64,000 nt of DNA from Oxytricha trifallax (Eukaryota; Ciliophora; Spirotrichea; Sporadotrichida; Oxytrichidae), in contig ARYC01000230.1 of assembly GCA_000711775.1 (NCBI GenBank), forward strand, positions 1-64,000, written 5' to 3'. The notes beneath the pieces are model-generated. The model worked only from the letters and a program-made list of their open reading frames with translations, did no database searches and was not told the DNA's origin. Below are positions 11,776-24,060 of this stretch, in pieces. The stretch's first letter is position 1. The number at the start of each line of letters is the position of its first letter. The position numbers and the translations under genes are program-made.

Positions 11776-13181
11776 CACGAAATAACTTACTCTTATATGG
11801 AGTAAATTTTCTTTGCAATTTTATCATATAAAAAGTTCTTACCTTCAATAATTATGAATCCAATTTGATCGTTTCTCAAGTTGAATCTCTAAACAGTTTG
11901 AATAACTTCCTAGTCTTATCCAGGATTGATAAGAGTGTTTTAACTTGTTTGAATTTTATCTTAATTTTGTTTTAATTAATTGTTTTAAGTTTGAAGAATG
12001 AGGGGTTTTTTCATTCTTATTTTTTAATTCATTTTTCTCCAAAATAGTAACTCTTACATTTACTTGTTTAATATTGTTATTTATTATTTATAAGCTATCT
12101 TTTTCAGAAGTTTAGAAGTCAGCTATATTCTTAATGACATGATCAACAATAGTTTTAATGTTATTATCACAGCTGCTTATTTGTTTAATTTGAGACTCTT
12201 AGATCGATTTAATTTACTCTTAAAATTCAACTATCTCTTTGATAGTTAATTTATCTTGAATTAAGCTGTATCAACCTTTTTTATCATTAAATTTTACTCA
12301 TAAGCTTTTTTACATGAACTGCGAGAGATTCTCGTGAAGCTATGCCAATAGTAGGTGCTGTTTTTTAATATCGGTAACTAAAATCTTAAAGCATCTTAAA
12401 TCTCTTCTATTCCTTCTCTTACTTATTGTTAGATTTAATTGGCTTCAGTAGTTTTAAGAATTTTTTTAGTTCTTCTACTTTCTCAAATAGTTAATGACAC
12501 ATATTGATTGAGTTTCTCGTATATTTTAGTTTCTAATAACTCAGGGACTTATACTAACAATCAAATGTACATATCAGACAAAGCATTGATTGTCATTTGT
12601 TAATAATTCTTTTCTATTATTTCTTCAACTTTATCCAAATTAAGATAAGTTCCGACTAAAAATGTTTGAGAATCTTCAGTTTCAGTCAAATTCTAATTAG
12701 AACTAAATGATTCAAAAACTGGCTATGTTTATTTATTAGCTTATACCTCCTACTCGGATGTGCTAGAATATTTATCACCTTCTATTTAGTCAAGAACTAG
12801 GGTTTCTTTTTGATTATTTTTCTTTGATTGATTTCCATTTTATTATGTTTAGTCGTCCTTTATTTGCTGGGGTAGTGAACTTACAATCACTTTTTAAATT
12901 ATTTAAAGTTGCAATCAACCAATTCTTATGTGTATTTGTTGGGCTTGTACCAAACTTTTTTTTGCAATTCTATTTTAAACATCATTGAAACTATTTTTCC
13001 CCATAATCTTTTTCTTCTTAATGTACTCTAGTATTTTATTTTTAGTCTCTTCTTTTTACAATTCATCCAGTTAACTTTTATTGAAAAATTCTGCTGCATA
13101 ATTTGAAGGTTAAGAGGATTCCTCAATTTACTTTTGCTTTTTTTAGTTTTTTGACTTATTTATAGTCGATTTATTACTCAT
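11776..13181 (-). pseudogene. ORF1 of copy A, Lys/Gln-rich coiled-coil protein, frameshifted
   Basis: It starts with ATG at 13181 (M-S-N-K-S-T) and ends at TGA 11776-11778, 70 bp inside the C4A4 end. The N-terminus is basic and low complexity. A conserved block follows, K-F-G-T-S-P-T-N-T-H-K-N-W-L-I, matching R-F-G-Q-E-P-I-D-Q-H-K-N-W-L-I in copy B. Then come long coiled-coil-like stretches, and a C-terminal block around N-D-Q-I-G-F-I-I-I-E-G-K that also aligns with copy B. At least one frame change occurs just before the K-N-W-L-I block (about 12950). There is no known enzymatic motif. It could be a DNA-binding or structural partner of the transposase; that is inference. Confidence 0.6.
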
Positions 13182-13490
13182 TAGGTTTATTATTTTTCAA
13201 AATTATTTTCCCCCTTTTATAGTCCCAAAATATACTAATCTTAATAACTCCAAAATTAGTTGTAAAAGCTTCTTGAAGTATTCTTATTTACCCTAAATAG
13301 TCTTCACTTGTAAAATCAGGATTTTTATATAGATTAATTATTATTTAGTGGTTTTTAAACTTTAAATTCTAATTAAATTATTATATTTTAAGTTTTTCAA
13401 AAATACTACCAAAATATACCAAAGTATACTATACCATATTAATAAAAATCAGAAGTTTATTGTGTGAATAAGTATAATAAATTTTCCATT

Positions 13491-14290
13491 AAGGTAAATT
13501 TTTTAGAATAATTAAAATTTTTTATTGATATAGAATGTTGATTTAACAAATTTATTAAAGTCTAAAAAGAAATGCTTAAAGGGAAAATATAGAAATTTAT
13601 ATGTAATGTAATATTTAGTAATTTAAGAACTTATATTACAGAAAATTGCAAGATATTCTGAGTTTGTTAATCCGCGCTTCCGCGCTAAAAATATGAGCGG
13701 AAGCGCGGATTATATTGAATATAAAGCCGTAGAGAACCACATTTGTCTTAATTTTGCAATCTTAAATAGAGAAACCTACCTGAGTTATAATGCCCTATTT
13801 TAATAATTTCTTAATTATTTATAATAATTTTAATAATATTTAATAAACGAAATTTAATTAAAAATTAATATTAAAGATAAATCTATATAAAGAAATCTTA
13901 TAAAGTTATAAGTATTTAAGTTTTAATTTATAATTAAAACTATATTATTAAAATTATTATAAATAATTAAGAAATTATTAAAATAGGGCATTATAACTCA
14001 GTGATGTTTCTCTATTTAAGATAGCAAAATTAAGACAAATGTGGTTCTCTACGGCTTTATATTCAATATTATCCGCTCTTCCGCGCATATTTTTAGCGCG
14101 GAAGCGCGGATTAACAAACTCAGAATATCTTGCAACGTTCTGTAATATAAGTTCTTAAATTACTAAATATTACATTACATATAAATTTCTATATTTTCCC
14201 TAATAGCATTTCTTTTTAGACTTTAATAAATTTAATAAATAAACATTAAAATCAATAAAAGATTTCACTTATTCTAAAAAAATTTACCTT
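13491..14290. mobile_element. 800-bp foldback (palindromic) element with GC-rich inner hairpins
   Basis: Two arms of about 350 bp are near-perfect inverted repeats, starting AAGGTAAATTTTTTAGAATA and ending in its complement, around an AT-rich centre near 13850-13940. Each arm contains its own small hairpin built from CCGCGCTTCCGCGC and its complement (13669-13712 and 14070-14113), strikingly GC-rich in this DNA. It separates ORF1 from ORF2 of copy A; copy B has no counterpart there. No coding capacity, so it is a non-autonomous MITE-like element. The flanking duplication is not clear (ATT left, ATC right). Confidence 0.7.
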
Positions 14291-14639
14291 ATCATGTTTA
14301 AGTATTATTTCAAAATTGTTGGATTATTAATTTTTTCAAAGCTATCTTTTTAAAACAAATTACTTTCGGACTCTTATTTCAACAATTGGAAAATTTCATA
14401 ACCCAATTTATTCAGAAAAAATGATTGGTATATCGAAAAACTTTTGCTTCTTTAATGATTCTTGAATTTTTCGAAATAATTTTATAAATTGATGAATACA
14501 TATGATCCAAGTGCATTAGACAAAGGATTTAAAAGAAAGTCAAAAAGCTGTGTTTTATTATCAGATTATGAGATTATTTTATTTAAAAGTTAATAAGGAT
14601 TTAAGACTAAATTAAAATTTTAAAATAATCAAATTAATT

Positions 14640-15467
14640 TGTTTAGCTCAAAGAGTTAAACCGTTTTAATTTAGCAGTTATTATTCTATAAAATAGGTCC
14701 CAAAATTTAAGGACAGCCTTAGTCATCAAGAAGTCCATCATTCTGAAGTTAATGAACTAACTACTTGTAATTAATTAAATCATCAATTTGCTCTCTCATT
14801 CCCTGAAATTCTTGTCACATTCTTTCAATATTTTCCAGATACTTTTGTTTGCTCTGTCAGGGTTATTAATTGTTATCTTTCATCTACTCATTATCATTCG
14901 GTCTTTATCTTCTCTTCGCTGATTACTTAAGTAAATATGCAGATCTTCCTTTTTAAACTAAAAAGAGTTTATAAAATGTTTAATTTTACCGCTGTAGTTA
15001 ATAGAGTTATATAAAACCGAAACGAATTCTTGCATCATGTGTACGATCAAATTGTTTGACTGGTCAAGTCTTTATCTTCTCATAGTTTTTGCTTACTAAA
15101 CCATGCTATTTATGCCTTCTTCATCCAATGACAAAAATATGCCAAAAATCTATATTTTATCTAAATGGAACCAGTCGAATTGGTCTTGCATGTTATTTAA
15201 AAGTGAAGGCCTAGTTAAGACAGACTCTAAAAATCGTCAGAAGTCAAACCCTCTATTTAAGGCACAGCAGCAACTAAAACATCTGTCCTTTTCAAATACT
15301 ATAAAGTCATTATTTACCAAATATTACCTCTTCTAAAAAAGTAGAAATTAGTACAATTCACTTTTGGCAAATACGCCCCACACTCTTAAGATAAGAAATC
15401 ATAAAGTTCCTTTTTACTCCCAATTTTTTCCCTCAATTAATTTATATTTATTTCTTATAGCCTCCAT
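14640..15467 (-). pseudogene. ORF2 of copy A, frameshifted
   Basis: The proposed start is ATG 15467 (M-E-A-I-R-N). Recognisable homology to the intact 4743-5548 protein lies in F-L-E-S-V-L-T-R-P and F-D-W-F-H-L-D-K-I-Q-I...S-L-D-E-E-G-I-N. The C-terminal coiled coil (M-R-E-Q-I-D-D-L-I-N-Y-K) matches copy B (K-N-Q-I-D-E-L-L-N-Y-K). These blocks lie in different frames, so at least two frameshifts are present, and the 3' end is approximate. Same strand as ORF1, divergent from the transposase, as in copy B. Confidence 0.6.
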
Positions 15468-15568
15468 TCCATTAACTCAAACTGTCTGTGTTCAATTTAG
15501 GACCACACATTTATTTAAAGTTTTTATTTAATTATAAATAGGCCTAAAATATTAATTTTATCAGATAA

Positions 15569-17455
15569 ATGAATAGGAGCTTAAATAACTTTACACTTGA
15601 AGAAATTTCTTAAAGGAATAATAACTTGCCAAGAAACTTAATTTATATCAAACAAAAATGGAAAACATCCAGAGAAGAGATGATTACAGATAAACAGATA
15701 TCAGAAAGTTTTTTAACTAAGACTTTAACGATAGATAAGTATTAAGATCTAGTAGTAGCTTATCAAATGAAGCTAACTACTAGAACTCAAACTAAAATTA
15801 AAATGATTGGAAGAGCAAAGCACACATCGGTAAAATATATACAAGACTTTTAGAAGGAAGATCTCGAACTAAAATAAATAACAAATCTAGATCTAGAGTA
15901 CAAGGAAAATTTATTAGTAGAGAGAATTTAAGGAACACTCAATAATAGTGTCATTAGTGACTCCAGAAAAATTGCTAAATAAATTGAAATTTTCTAGAGT
16001 TGTATAAGTAAAGAAGAGTATTAAGATTTCTTTACAAAAGCGCTTAAAGCTCACCTCAATCATCAGTTAAAAGTACTAAGAGTTATTGTCAGTTCGGATG
16101 AAATTATAAATGCAGTAAATGAAATTGTATAGCAACTTTACAGAGTTCATGTGCAAAGTTAAGTAAAAAGTGTAGTAAAAAAAACTAATAAAATTGACAA
16201 CTATGGTTCCCAAAAATTTAGATCAATAGGATAAGATTTATAAGAATAAGTAATAAAGAATCAGGAAACTCTTGCTTCAAAAATTAAGCGATTGTATTTT
16301 TACAAAAATTGCTCTAAAAAACTTGCCCTTTTAAAAAGATCTAATTTAAGCCGCACTTAATTGGACAATGCTTTTAATGATTAGATAGATTATTAGGACT
16401 TAAAAATTTTGAAACTCTCATGAAATAAAATCTAAGACCTTGAGCATTTTTAACAATTTATATTGAGGCAACATTAAGCAGGCATACCATTATAATCAAC
16501 TTAGGAAATTTGTAAAAGTATTAATGAAAATCTGAGTGTCAATATCAATTAAAATAAGCTGCTAAGGCTCATGAAAAAATAAGATGAAAATGAGATAATC
16601 AAAAAGTTTACAAAATAAATTAGAGAAGAAATAACAAAGAATGAACAATAGCTCGTCACTTTGCAGCAAAAGATTTTATTACTGAATCAAAATTATAGAA
16701 AAATATCATAAATATTGATGAAAGTAGCATCTAGTTATCTAATGATGTGAAGAAAACTTTGAGTTTTAAAGGACTTAAGAACTATTCTGAAGATTCTTCA
16801 CGGCTCTATTATGTTAATGTTATAGCAGAAATATTTAATAAGGGATAAGTGTTTTTTTAAATGACTAAAAGTTACAATAACAGTAATACTTTCTAAAATT
16901 TTAATTATTATACTTGACAAAAAAGAAAAACACTGGAGAGTCGATACTATATTCCTAGTAAACGATGCTACATACCACCGCAGTTCATATATTCAGAAAA
17001 AAATTCAGGTTACTCTAAATAAGCATTTATTACTTAAGACCTTATCATTTTGAAATGGCCTCATTTGAAAACCTTTTTTCTTTTATCAATAAATCAATTA
17101 ATCTTTTGGAGCGAAAAAAAGGCATGGATCTAGCTATTAAATCTATAGCATAATAAATTACAAACTTTAAATTTAGTTGGATTAGTGATTCATTCGATGA
17201 TGCTCTTAAAATAACTAATGATGAAAAGAATTTGAATTAACCATATAGAAAGTAAAAAAACCAAATATTTGCTTTTACTTAAAACAAAAAAGTAAGTAAA
17301 AATGCCCCCTAATTAATTTCCTCCCCCTAGTAATTAAAACTGTAATAGAATGTAAGGACTGCACATTTTCAAAAAATTACGAAAATTTTACCAGATCTTA
17401 TTAAATCATTAAAATATAAATATTATTCAAATTATACATAAAATTATCTAGGTTG
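15569..17455 (+). pseudogene. DDE transposase of copy A, decayed
   Basis: ATG at 15569 (M-N-R-S-L-N-N-F-T-L-E-E-I). The N-terminal 290 codons are open and Lys/Gln-rich, stopping at a TGA near 16425. The catalytic half follows with frame changes. First Asp is in I-N-I-D-E-S-S (about 16715). The second catalytic block reads V-N-D-A-T-Y-H-R-S-S (about 16960), where relatives have D-N-A. The final Glu is in P-Y-H-F-E-M-A-S-F-E-N (about 17060), followed by a basic tail. The layout (D-E-S/T, D-N-A-x-Y-H, P-Y...E) is that of the IS630/Tc1-mariner superfamily. The D-N to N-D change and several frame breaks mean the copy should be inactive. Confidence 0.7.
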
Positions 17456-17689
17456 TAGAGATTTAATTAAAACTTTGTTATTTTGAATAAAATTTGAATC
17501 AGTTGAATAGTAATATATTTATATATAAGCAAATAGATTTTTTTAAATAACTTATATGTAATTTGATTTAATATAATTTAAAATTTGTAGAACTTCTTAA
17601 AGTCAGATAAATCAAAACTAGAAGTATATAGGTTTTAATAAAAAAGGTTTCGTTATTAAAATTTATTAATTTTAAATTAATTTAAATTC

Positions 17690-18740
17690 AATATCAAACA
17701 ATTTTCCCATATTTTAAATGTCCGACTTTTTCATCTTTAATCCAATTCCCTAAGCAAATGTGATTTCTCCTGATGTAGTTAACTCTTGAAAATGCTTCAA
17801 TAATTCTAGCATTAGAGATCAACTGATGAATTATTTCGTAAAGTTCGTCAGGTTTTTATGAAACTATTCTTCTCTGGGCTTGATTATATCTGTCAATGTG
17901 TGAAGGTGCATTTATTAAAAAACCTGACTTTTTCTCCCAATCAAGCAAATCTCAAACTTATGATCTAAATAATAACTTGGACCTCCTTAAAAATTCCAAT
18001 TTTCATCAACTTTTTCCCAAATTATCATGTCAAAATAAGCGTATTTGTGTTTCTTAAAAAATTTGAGTCCCAATGTTAACTTCTTTTTTGTCACCCAGAA
18101 AAAGGTTAACCATTCTTCTAAATTTATTCGATTTGGAAGTTCATCAAATGTTGTATTGTTTGTATATCATACTTGAAGTTTATCATTGTCTCAAGAAACG
18201 GCATGTCTGAAATGACTACATCAGCAAGCTTATCACACAATTCTTAATTAAATTTACCTATTACTTTTCCATCAGAAGTTTGATGTTATAAGCTGTGTAA
18301 TTACAGTTAATTTCACAAATTAGGGCATTGGTTTTTTTTTGCATTTAAAATTTGGTCTGGGATAATTTTTTCTTGCCTAATTTGACATTTTAATATTTTA
18401 AGACTCTATATTCTGTTTCTAGAACAGTAATTCTGTCTACTAACTCCCTGAATTCCTCATTCTTTAATTGTTAGAAATTATTAAATTCTAAAGTTTTTGC
18501 TTGATGGTCTTACTCTAACTATTTCTTCACTTTCTTAATTGGTGATGGCCCATATATTCCTAAATGTTTTCGTGTTTTGTGCTTTTCTTTAGCACTTAGT
18601 GTTTTGTGAAGTTTCTTGCATATCTCACACTCAAATTGTGGTTTTTATTGATTTCTGTCTTTTAGTATTTTCAATGAATTTATCCAAGTTTTTGTATACT
18701 TTCTTATTTTATTATTATTTCCTTAAATCCTCAGTCAAAA
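17690..18740 (-). pseudogene. C2H2 finger plus MT-A70-like methyltransferase, decayed
   Basis: The N-terminal part has one C2H2 finger (C-E-I-C...H-K-T-R-K-H, about 18570-18640) then a charged coiled coil. The C-terminal part matches the MT-A70 (METTL3/METTL14) fold in order. First is D-V-V-I-S-D-M-P-F, at the place of the catalytic DPPW (about 18200). Next are F-F-W-V-T-K-K-K and M-I-I-W-E-K-V-D, a Y-L-D-H-K-F-E-I-C-L-I-G block, then S-Q-K-P-D-E-L-Y-E-I-I and C-L-G-N-W-I. The catalytic motif is degenerate (D-M-P-F), as in non-catalytic partners such as METTL14. At least three frame changes occur. MT-A70 proteins make N6-methyladenine in ciliate DNA. It lies 235 bp from the copy A transposase, convergent, and may be transposon cargo or an unrelated neighbour. 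Confidence 0.65.
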
Positions 18741-19289
18741 TATTGAAAGTTTTTTTATTAAATTTTTAAATTTCATGCTGTTATATTTTATAGCAGAATC
18801 AATCATTTTTAGTTTACAATGATAAAAATAATAATAAAAAATATTTTATTACAAAATTGCATAGAGATTAAAGAGATAGTTTAAAGATTTGATCACTCCA
18901 TTAGAATTGATTTAATATTTAATTCTAAAATTATTAATCTAAAATTTTCAGATTATGTGATTGTAACTAAGATTTTAATACTAATATTTTGAATATTTAT
19001 ATTTATTTATAATTTTTCATATTATATTCAAAATATTATTATAAACATATTCAAGTCATCTTTGTTTTATTATGAGTATTTAAATTAAGCTTATATAGAA
19101 TGATTTTTAAAGCTATTGAAGTATATAGAGATATTATTTCATGAGTTTAAAGTATATAATAATTTAAGTTAATATAATGATTAAATTTATTCAATATTTA
19201 AGGAAATTAATACTAGAGCTTAAGCATGCGTAATAGTTCAAAAGGTAGTATAATATAAAATTAGCTCATAAGTGAACAAAATTGTAAAT

Positions 19290-19662
19290 TTTGAAAGAAT
19301 GTATTCCTTTGCTTTGACTTATTTTCACCTCCTATTTCAATTATAGGTATGCTCTGTTTTATCCTTCAAGAATGTTTCCAACATTTTTCTTGACAGTTGA
19401 GCTTTCTGCTTTTGTTAATGATATAGAGATTGCATTATTTAGTGTTGATCCTCTGATCTAATCGTTTATATATATGTTTAATTTCGTAAGATCCTTTTTT
19501 ATAATTTGAGGTTCAAGCCATCACTCATGAGATACTCTTTAATCTCTTAAGAATTAATATCAACTATGCTGAATATTATTTCATTATTCGGGTATTGCTT
19601 CAACTTCGTTTTTCTGGAATACCTACTTCTATGTATTTAGCTTTGATGAATCAGCCATTTTA
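19290..19662 (-). CDS. Unknown coding patch (about 120 aa)
   Basis: A plausible start, M-A-D-S-S-K-L-N-T-Q-K-Q-V-F, at about 19660 leads, after one frame change near 19570, into a frame with natural composition (H-E-Q-W-L-E-P-Q-I-I-K-K-D-L-T-K-L). I recognise no family. It is on the same strand as the MT-A70-like gene, 550 bp upstream of it, and could be its displaced N-terminus or a separate segment. An alternative frame on the same strand is also open here, so confidence is low. Confidence 0.3.
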
Positions 19663-20287
19663 TACTAAGATACAAACTTCTTCACGGGTAAGGTAAAGAT
19701 AAATATGTTAGCACTGGATCATACCTTAAATGATCATTATGGATTATCATTTTTCGAATTTTAGTTTTGTTTAATGTAACAAAGTACATAGCTAGTAAGC
19801 TTTTTCTATGTCTAGTATTTTTGTTATCACTAATTTTTACATTCTTTATTGGCTTAAGTAATAAATAAAAAACAATCATGATTCTTGTAAAATGTATGTA
19901 TCAGCCCTATGGATTAAATAAATACTTTATATAAAAGAAGTTTTTATTATCAGCATGGCTTAATATAAAAGTTCTAAGGGATATATTAATATTTGGGATA
20001 ATAATAAAGATCTAAACACAAATATTAAGTTTTTTTTTCAAAATAAGTAAATAGCTTAGAACTATTAAATGTTTAGATATCATCAGAATAAAAATAAATG
20101 TATAATTTAATCTATCAAATAATACACTAAATGCAAAAACATTCAATTCATATTCTCTATTTTTTACGCCTAAATTTTTCAATATTTTTAATTTTAATAC
20201 TATATCAGAATGAGACTGACGAATATACATTGTGTAATCCTTGTTATAGGTATTATAAAGAATATTTATTAAAATGATTATGATTTT

Positions 20288-20676
20288 ATGGCTGAAAAAA
20301 TTATGAATTTAAAAATTGTATCTCCAAATTATATTAAGAAGTCGTCCAACTCATTTCATATTACTCCAAGGACAGTTATATTAATCAAGCATAGGGTTTC
20401 AAAGGTCTTTTTCAAAACCAGATATCTTGAGAACATAGTTGAACACCCACAAGCACCCTTAGGTCTAAGGACTTGTGAGAATTAAAATTTTTGACAATTT
20501 CCTACTCTATACAAAGGAACATAGCCAGGAATGTCCTATGGAGTCCGAAAAAAATGTTTTTGGGTTCTCCACTAGAAGTTCATACACTTTACAAAAATCA
20601 TACTCACCATTCTAATGGCTATATGTATTATAATAGCCATATTCTGTTTTATGATGAGAAAACAAAGGGTATTTAA
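20288..20676 (+). CDS. Unknown coding patch (about 125 aa)
   Basis: Two adjoining plus-strand stretches, 20288-20485 (M-A-E-K-I-M-N-L-K-I-V-S-P-N-Y) and 20491-20676 (ending Y-N-S-H-I-L-F-Y-D-E-K-T-K-G-I), are both open even in the standard code. Their composition is less AT-driven than the surroundings. They are in different frames, so a short intron, frameshift or segment junction near 20485 is needed. No domain recognised. Confidence 0.3.
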
Positions 20677-21544
20677 TGTAAACTTTTATTATTTAAATAA
20701 TTGAATATTTTTAAAGTCACTCTAACAATAGAATTTAATATTCAAAGAAATGTATGATTTGTTTTACTTTATATATGATTGAATATTAATTATAAGTATT
20801 GCTTTTCTAAATTTCATTTCTATCCTTGCTCATACTGGTATTTATTATTTCAATTTATTTTACAATTGCTATTATAATCTGTCGTCAAATCACTTATTAT
20901 TGACTTTATATATTTAACAAAGGATTGAAGAAATTATTTTGTAATTTATACTGAAGTGGTACAAACAATTTATTTCTAAATCTTACCTATATTTCTATAT
21001 AAAATTCCTACTGTTATGCTCTGCATAAATTTTTGCCAGTATTAGTTGCATAACAGTAACATCTTACTCTATCTGAGCTTTTTATAAGGTTTTTTAAGTC
21101 ATTATCATTTAAATTATATCAGACAAATTAGTTAAATAACTTAAAATATATTAAAATTGGGAGAAATTTATGATTATATAATGTAATATTTTAAGTCTAT
21201 GAAACACAATGAGAAAAACTATTAAACTTAATATATAAATTCAAAATATAAAATAAAATTAAAGTAGATTATTTTTCGATCAAATCGTTCTTACAAATTT
21301 TCTTTAATATTTAAATATCTTATAAAATTTAACATGGATTGATATATTTAGAATTTATAATAATAATGTACCTTATTTTATTCAAGATGTAAAATAAAAT
21401 ATATCATTTAATTTTTTTATTTATTACTAATGTTTATATAATAATAATAAATAAAATTTTATTATTTATATAAAGTGTAAGGACATTTTAATTTAGAATA
21501 TTAAATCATAAGTTAAAAATGATATAATTTTCAATGATTTAAAT

Positions 21545-22045
21545 TGCCTTACGGAGAGGTAAACCTAGAAAAAAGATATGAGACTGCATTTGCACAAAAG
21601 GCAAAACTTCCTGTTGCCCTAAAAGATTATAGTAATAAGAGTACGAAACATGTAGCTCACAAATAACAATAGACTCTGAGGGATCCTCAGGTGAAGCTAA
21701 AAAATACAATTTCATCATGATTTTTGGCGTGTTCCACCTGCTTATAACTTCTTAGAATTCCTCTCACTCGTTTTTCCAATTATTCTACTCTTGCTCCTCA
21801 TCACCTAAATATTCTAAGTACGGCTATTATTAATTGAATTTATTCTACTATTTCTTCACTCTCGAGATGTACTTGTGGCAGGGAATCAAAGAAATAGAAG
21901 ACTTTAATATAATGCTGTTGATAAGGATTGTGAAGTTCATCTAATTGATGATCTTAAGTTTATCCTATAACGCTATTTAAAATTCATTGTCATATTAAAT
22001 CTGGCGACACTACTGGTTAACTTTCCTTTTATTTGATTCATTTAG
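21545..22045 (+). CDS. Putative membrane protein fragment
   Basis: The first part (Y-G-E-V-N-L-E-K-R-Y-E-T-A-F) stops at a TGA near 21720. An overlapping frame continues with D-F-W-R-V-P-P-A-Y-N-F. It then gives two hydrophobic runs consistent with membrane helices (L-V-F-P-I-I-L-L-L-L-L-I and F-I-V-I-L-N-L-A-T-L-L-V) separated by a charged loop. It reads as a real coding segment with one frame break. Family not recognised. The next few hundred bases to 22300 are AT-rich without support. Confidence 0.35.
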
Positions 22046-22504
22046 CGCTTTAGAAAAATATCTACACATCTTAGTTAAACTGTGATAAACTAAGCATATG
22101 ATATAATTTGATATCTACTTTAAAATCAGCACCTTCTTAAATACTTGTTCACAGAAACTTTGTAAAATCAGAGTTATCAAGCTTCAATAACTTTTGACTT
22201 TTATTTACTACATTTATATTGAATATAAAATTTCACATATATTAAAATTAGTTTAAGAAAATAGAGGATGTAAAAATATAGAAATATTTGCTATAAAATG
22301 TCCGAAGGTGTTGTTTTTGGATTCTACGTGTTTTTGGATACTACGCCCTCAATACCCATAATCCACAAGAAATTCACATACTATAATAACATAAACTTGA
22401 CTATAGTCTTAGGCATTAGGCTATAGTAAAATAATGATTGGGTTTATGATGAGAAAAAAATGTTTTCTATAGTAAAAAATATTAATTTTTCAAAGATCAA
22501 TCTA

Positions 22505-22790
22505 CCCTTACTTGCCTTGCATTGACCCTATGATGGCCATATTCCAAAGACTTGGGCTTTGGATTGTCTTCTACAAGGGCTGATTTCTTTAAACCAAAGT
22601 TGGACACTCCAAGGCATCTCTTGGCTAAGTACAAGCCAAAATGAGATATCTGTTTCATTGACGACGGTATACATGGACCATGAATTCTCTTAAAAAACTA
22701 ACAATGAAAAAGGAATAGTTCGCAGCACTGAAAATATTAAGAATGATTTATTTTTATGCAAATCTGCTGGTATACTATAAGTAAACGAAA
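22505..22790 (+). CDS. Unknown coding patch
   Basis: An open stretch of about 90 codons (P-Y-D-G-H-I-P-K-T-W-A-L-D-C-L-L-Q-G) is bounded by TGA codons upstream and with a stop near 22830. It is noticeably GC-richer than its flanks, the usual look of a macronuclear-destined segment. No recognised domain. Confidence 0.25.
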
Positions 22791-23689
22791 CAAAAAGTAG
22801 ATTAGCTATAGTCTAATTATAAAAGAAAATTAGCGAAAGCAATTTTAAATTTAGCTTAGAACCATACAAAATTGTCAATAGGATGTTAATTTTATATAAA
22901 CTACTTCTAGAACTGCAGGATTTATTATATAAATCAATACTACAGATATAAAGTATATAATAAATCAATATAAAGTAGTACTCTATCAAATGTTAAACTC
23001 AGTGATAAAACTAATGAATGTAAAGCAAGAATATATATCAATTAAAAAAGAGTATACTAAATATTTGGTTAATATAATAAATCATATTCAATAAATAATC
23101 AAATAAATTGAGTTGTAACCTGAAACTCCATTTCGTATATTGCATAGTAATGAATAGATTGCAGTATATTTTAATTGCTTGAAAGCTATTTTACTAAGCT
23201 ATAAGGATTTCTATATTTCCTTTAAGATTTGAGAAATTTCTTTTTATATATAGGAATAAGATAAAAAAATCATTAATTCGAAAATATCGCTGCACCCAAA
23301 AAGAAACACAATAGATTTAAAGGAGGAAGTTTTACAAAAATCAAATAAATAAGAAAAGTAGAAGAGCCATCAATAAAAGGCTTATGAGGGACACTTCATT
23401 GTTCATTATTGCATTTTTGATTTGATGATATATTTATTTTTCTTTATTTAACTTTTATATATATTATTGATATATTGTAAACATTTAATTCCTCAAATTC
23501 GAATGCTAATACCTCAATAAATTTAATAAGACATTTATATTATAAATTTATTAATATTTATTTAGGTCTTTGGATTTTTTAACTTTAAAATCAATTAACT
23601 AAAACATTGCTATTATCCTTAATAATAAAGCTATTAATTAAAATATATAATATTACTTTTAAATTTATTATTTCCATCCTAATTAACTG

Positions 23690-24060
23690 ATATTATAACA
23701 TTCCGTCTAATCTTTAAGATGCTAAGTATCTCGAATATAGACTAGCATAGTTTAATTAGCAACCTTACTTTCAAGTTGTTTTATCTCGAAGTCTTGCTAA
23801 TTAATGCAAGCTTTGCTGTTTCCACAACCTGTACCGAGACTTATAATATTTGTGCATAGATTAGAATGACGAGAAATCTTCTGGAGAAGTCTATAAAAGT
23901 ATATGAAACCATTTTCTGTATAGTCATTATGACTACTACAACATGCTGAGGAGCGGAATGTATCACCATCCATTTTGTCTATAACTTTCTACCTTCATCA
24001 AATAAGCACAATTGCCATGATATTCATTACTACAAGAGCATTGGCGACATTGTCATATTT
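23690..24060 (-). CDS. Cys-containing coding patch, unknown
   Basis: GC-richer than its flanks. The best minus-strand frame reads M-D-G-D-T-F-R-S-S-A-C-C-S-S-H...G-T-G-C-G-N-S-K-A-C-I-N and ends near 23700. The cysteine spacing hints at an extracellular or metal-binding segment, but other frames here are also open. The flanks (22800-23690 and 24060-25430) are AT-rich and show nothing I can support. Confidence 0.25.

Larger units (their letters stand above)
11691..17455 (+). mobile_element. Copy A of a C4A4-started DDE transposon (not TBE)
   Basis: The left end is AAACCCCAAAACCCC (11691-11705). It is followed, in the same order and strands as copy B at 43592-49245, by ORF1 (minus), ORF2 (minus) and a DDE transposase (plus). 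An 800-bp foldback element sits between ORF1 and ORF2. I cannot find a matching G4T4 right end, so the right boundary given is just the transposase end. The element could extend through the MT-A70-like gene to about 18.8 kb. All three genes carry frame breaks, so this copy looks inactive. Confidence 0.65.

Noticed and set aside
11999..12010. Short G4T-run near 12.0 kb as a terminus
   Set aside because: It lies inside the ORF1 coding region of copy A; the same kind of word at 44655 lies inside ORF1 of copy B.
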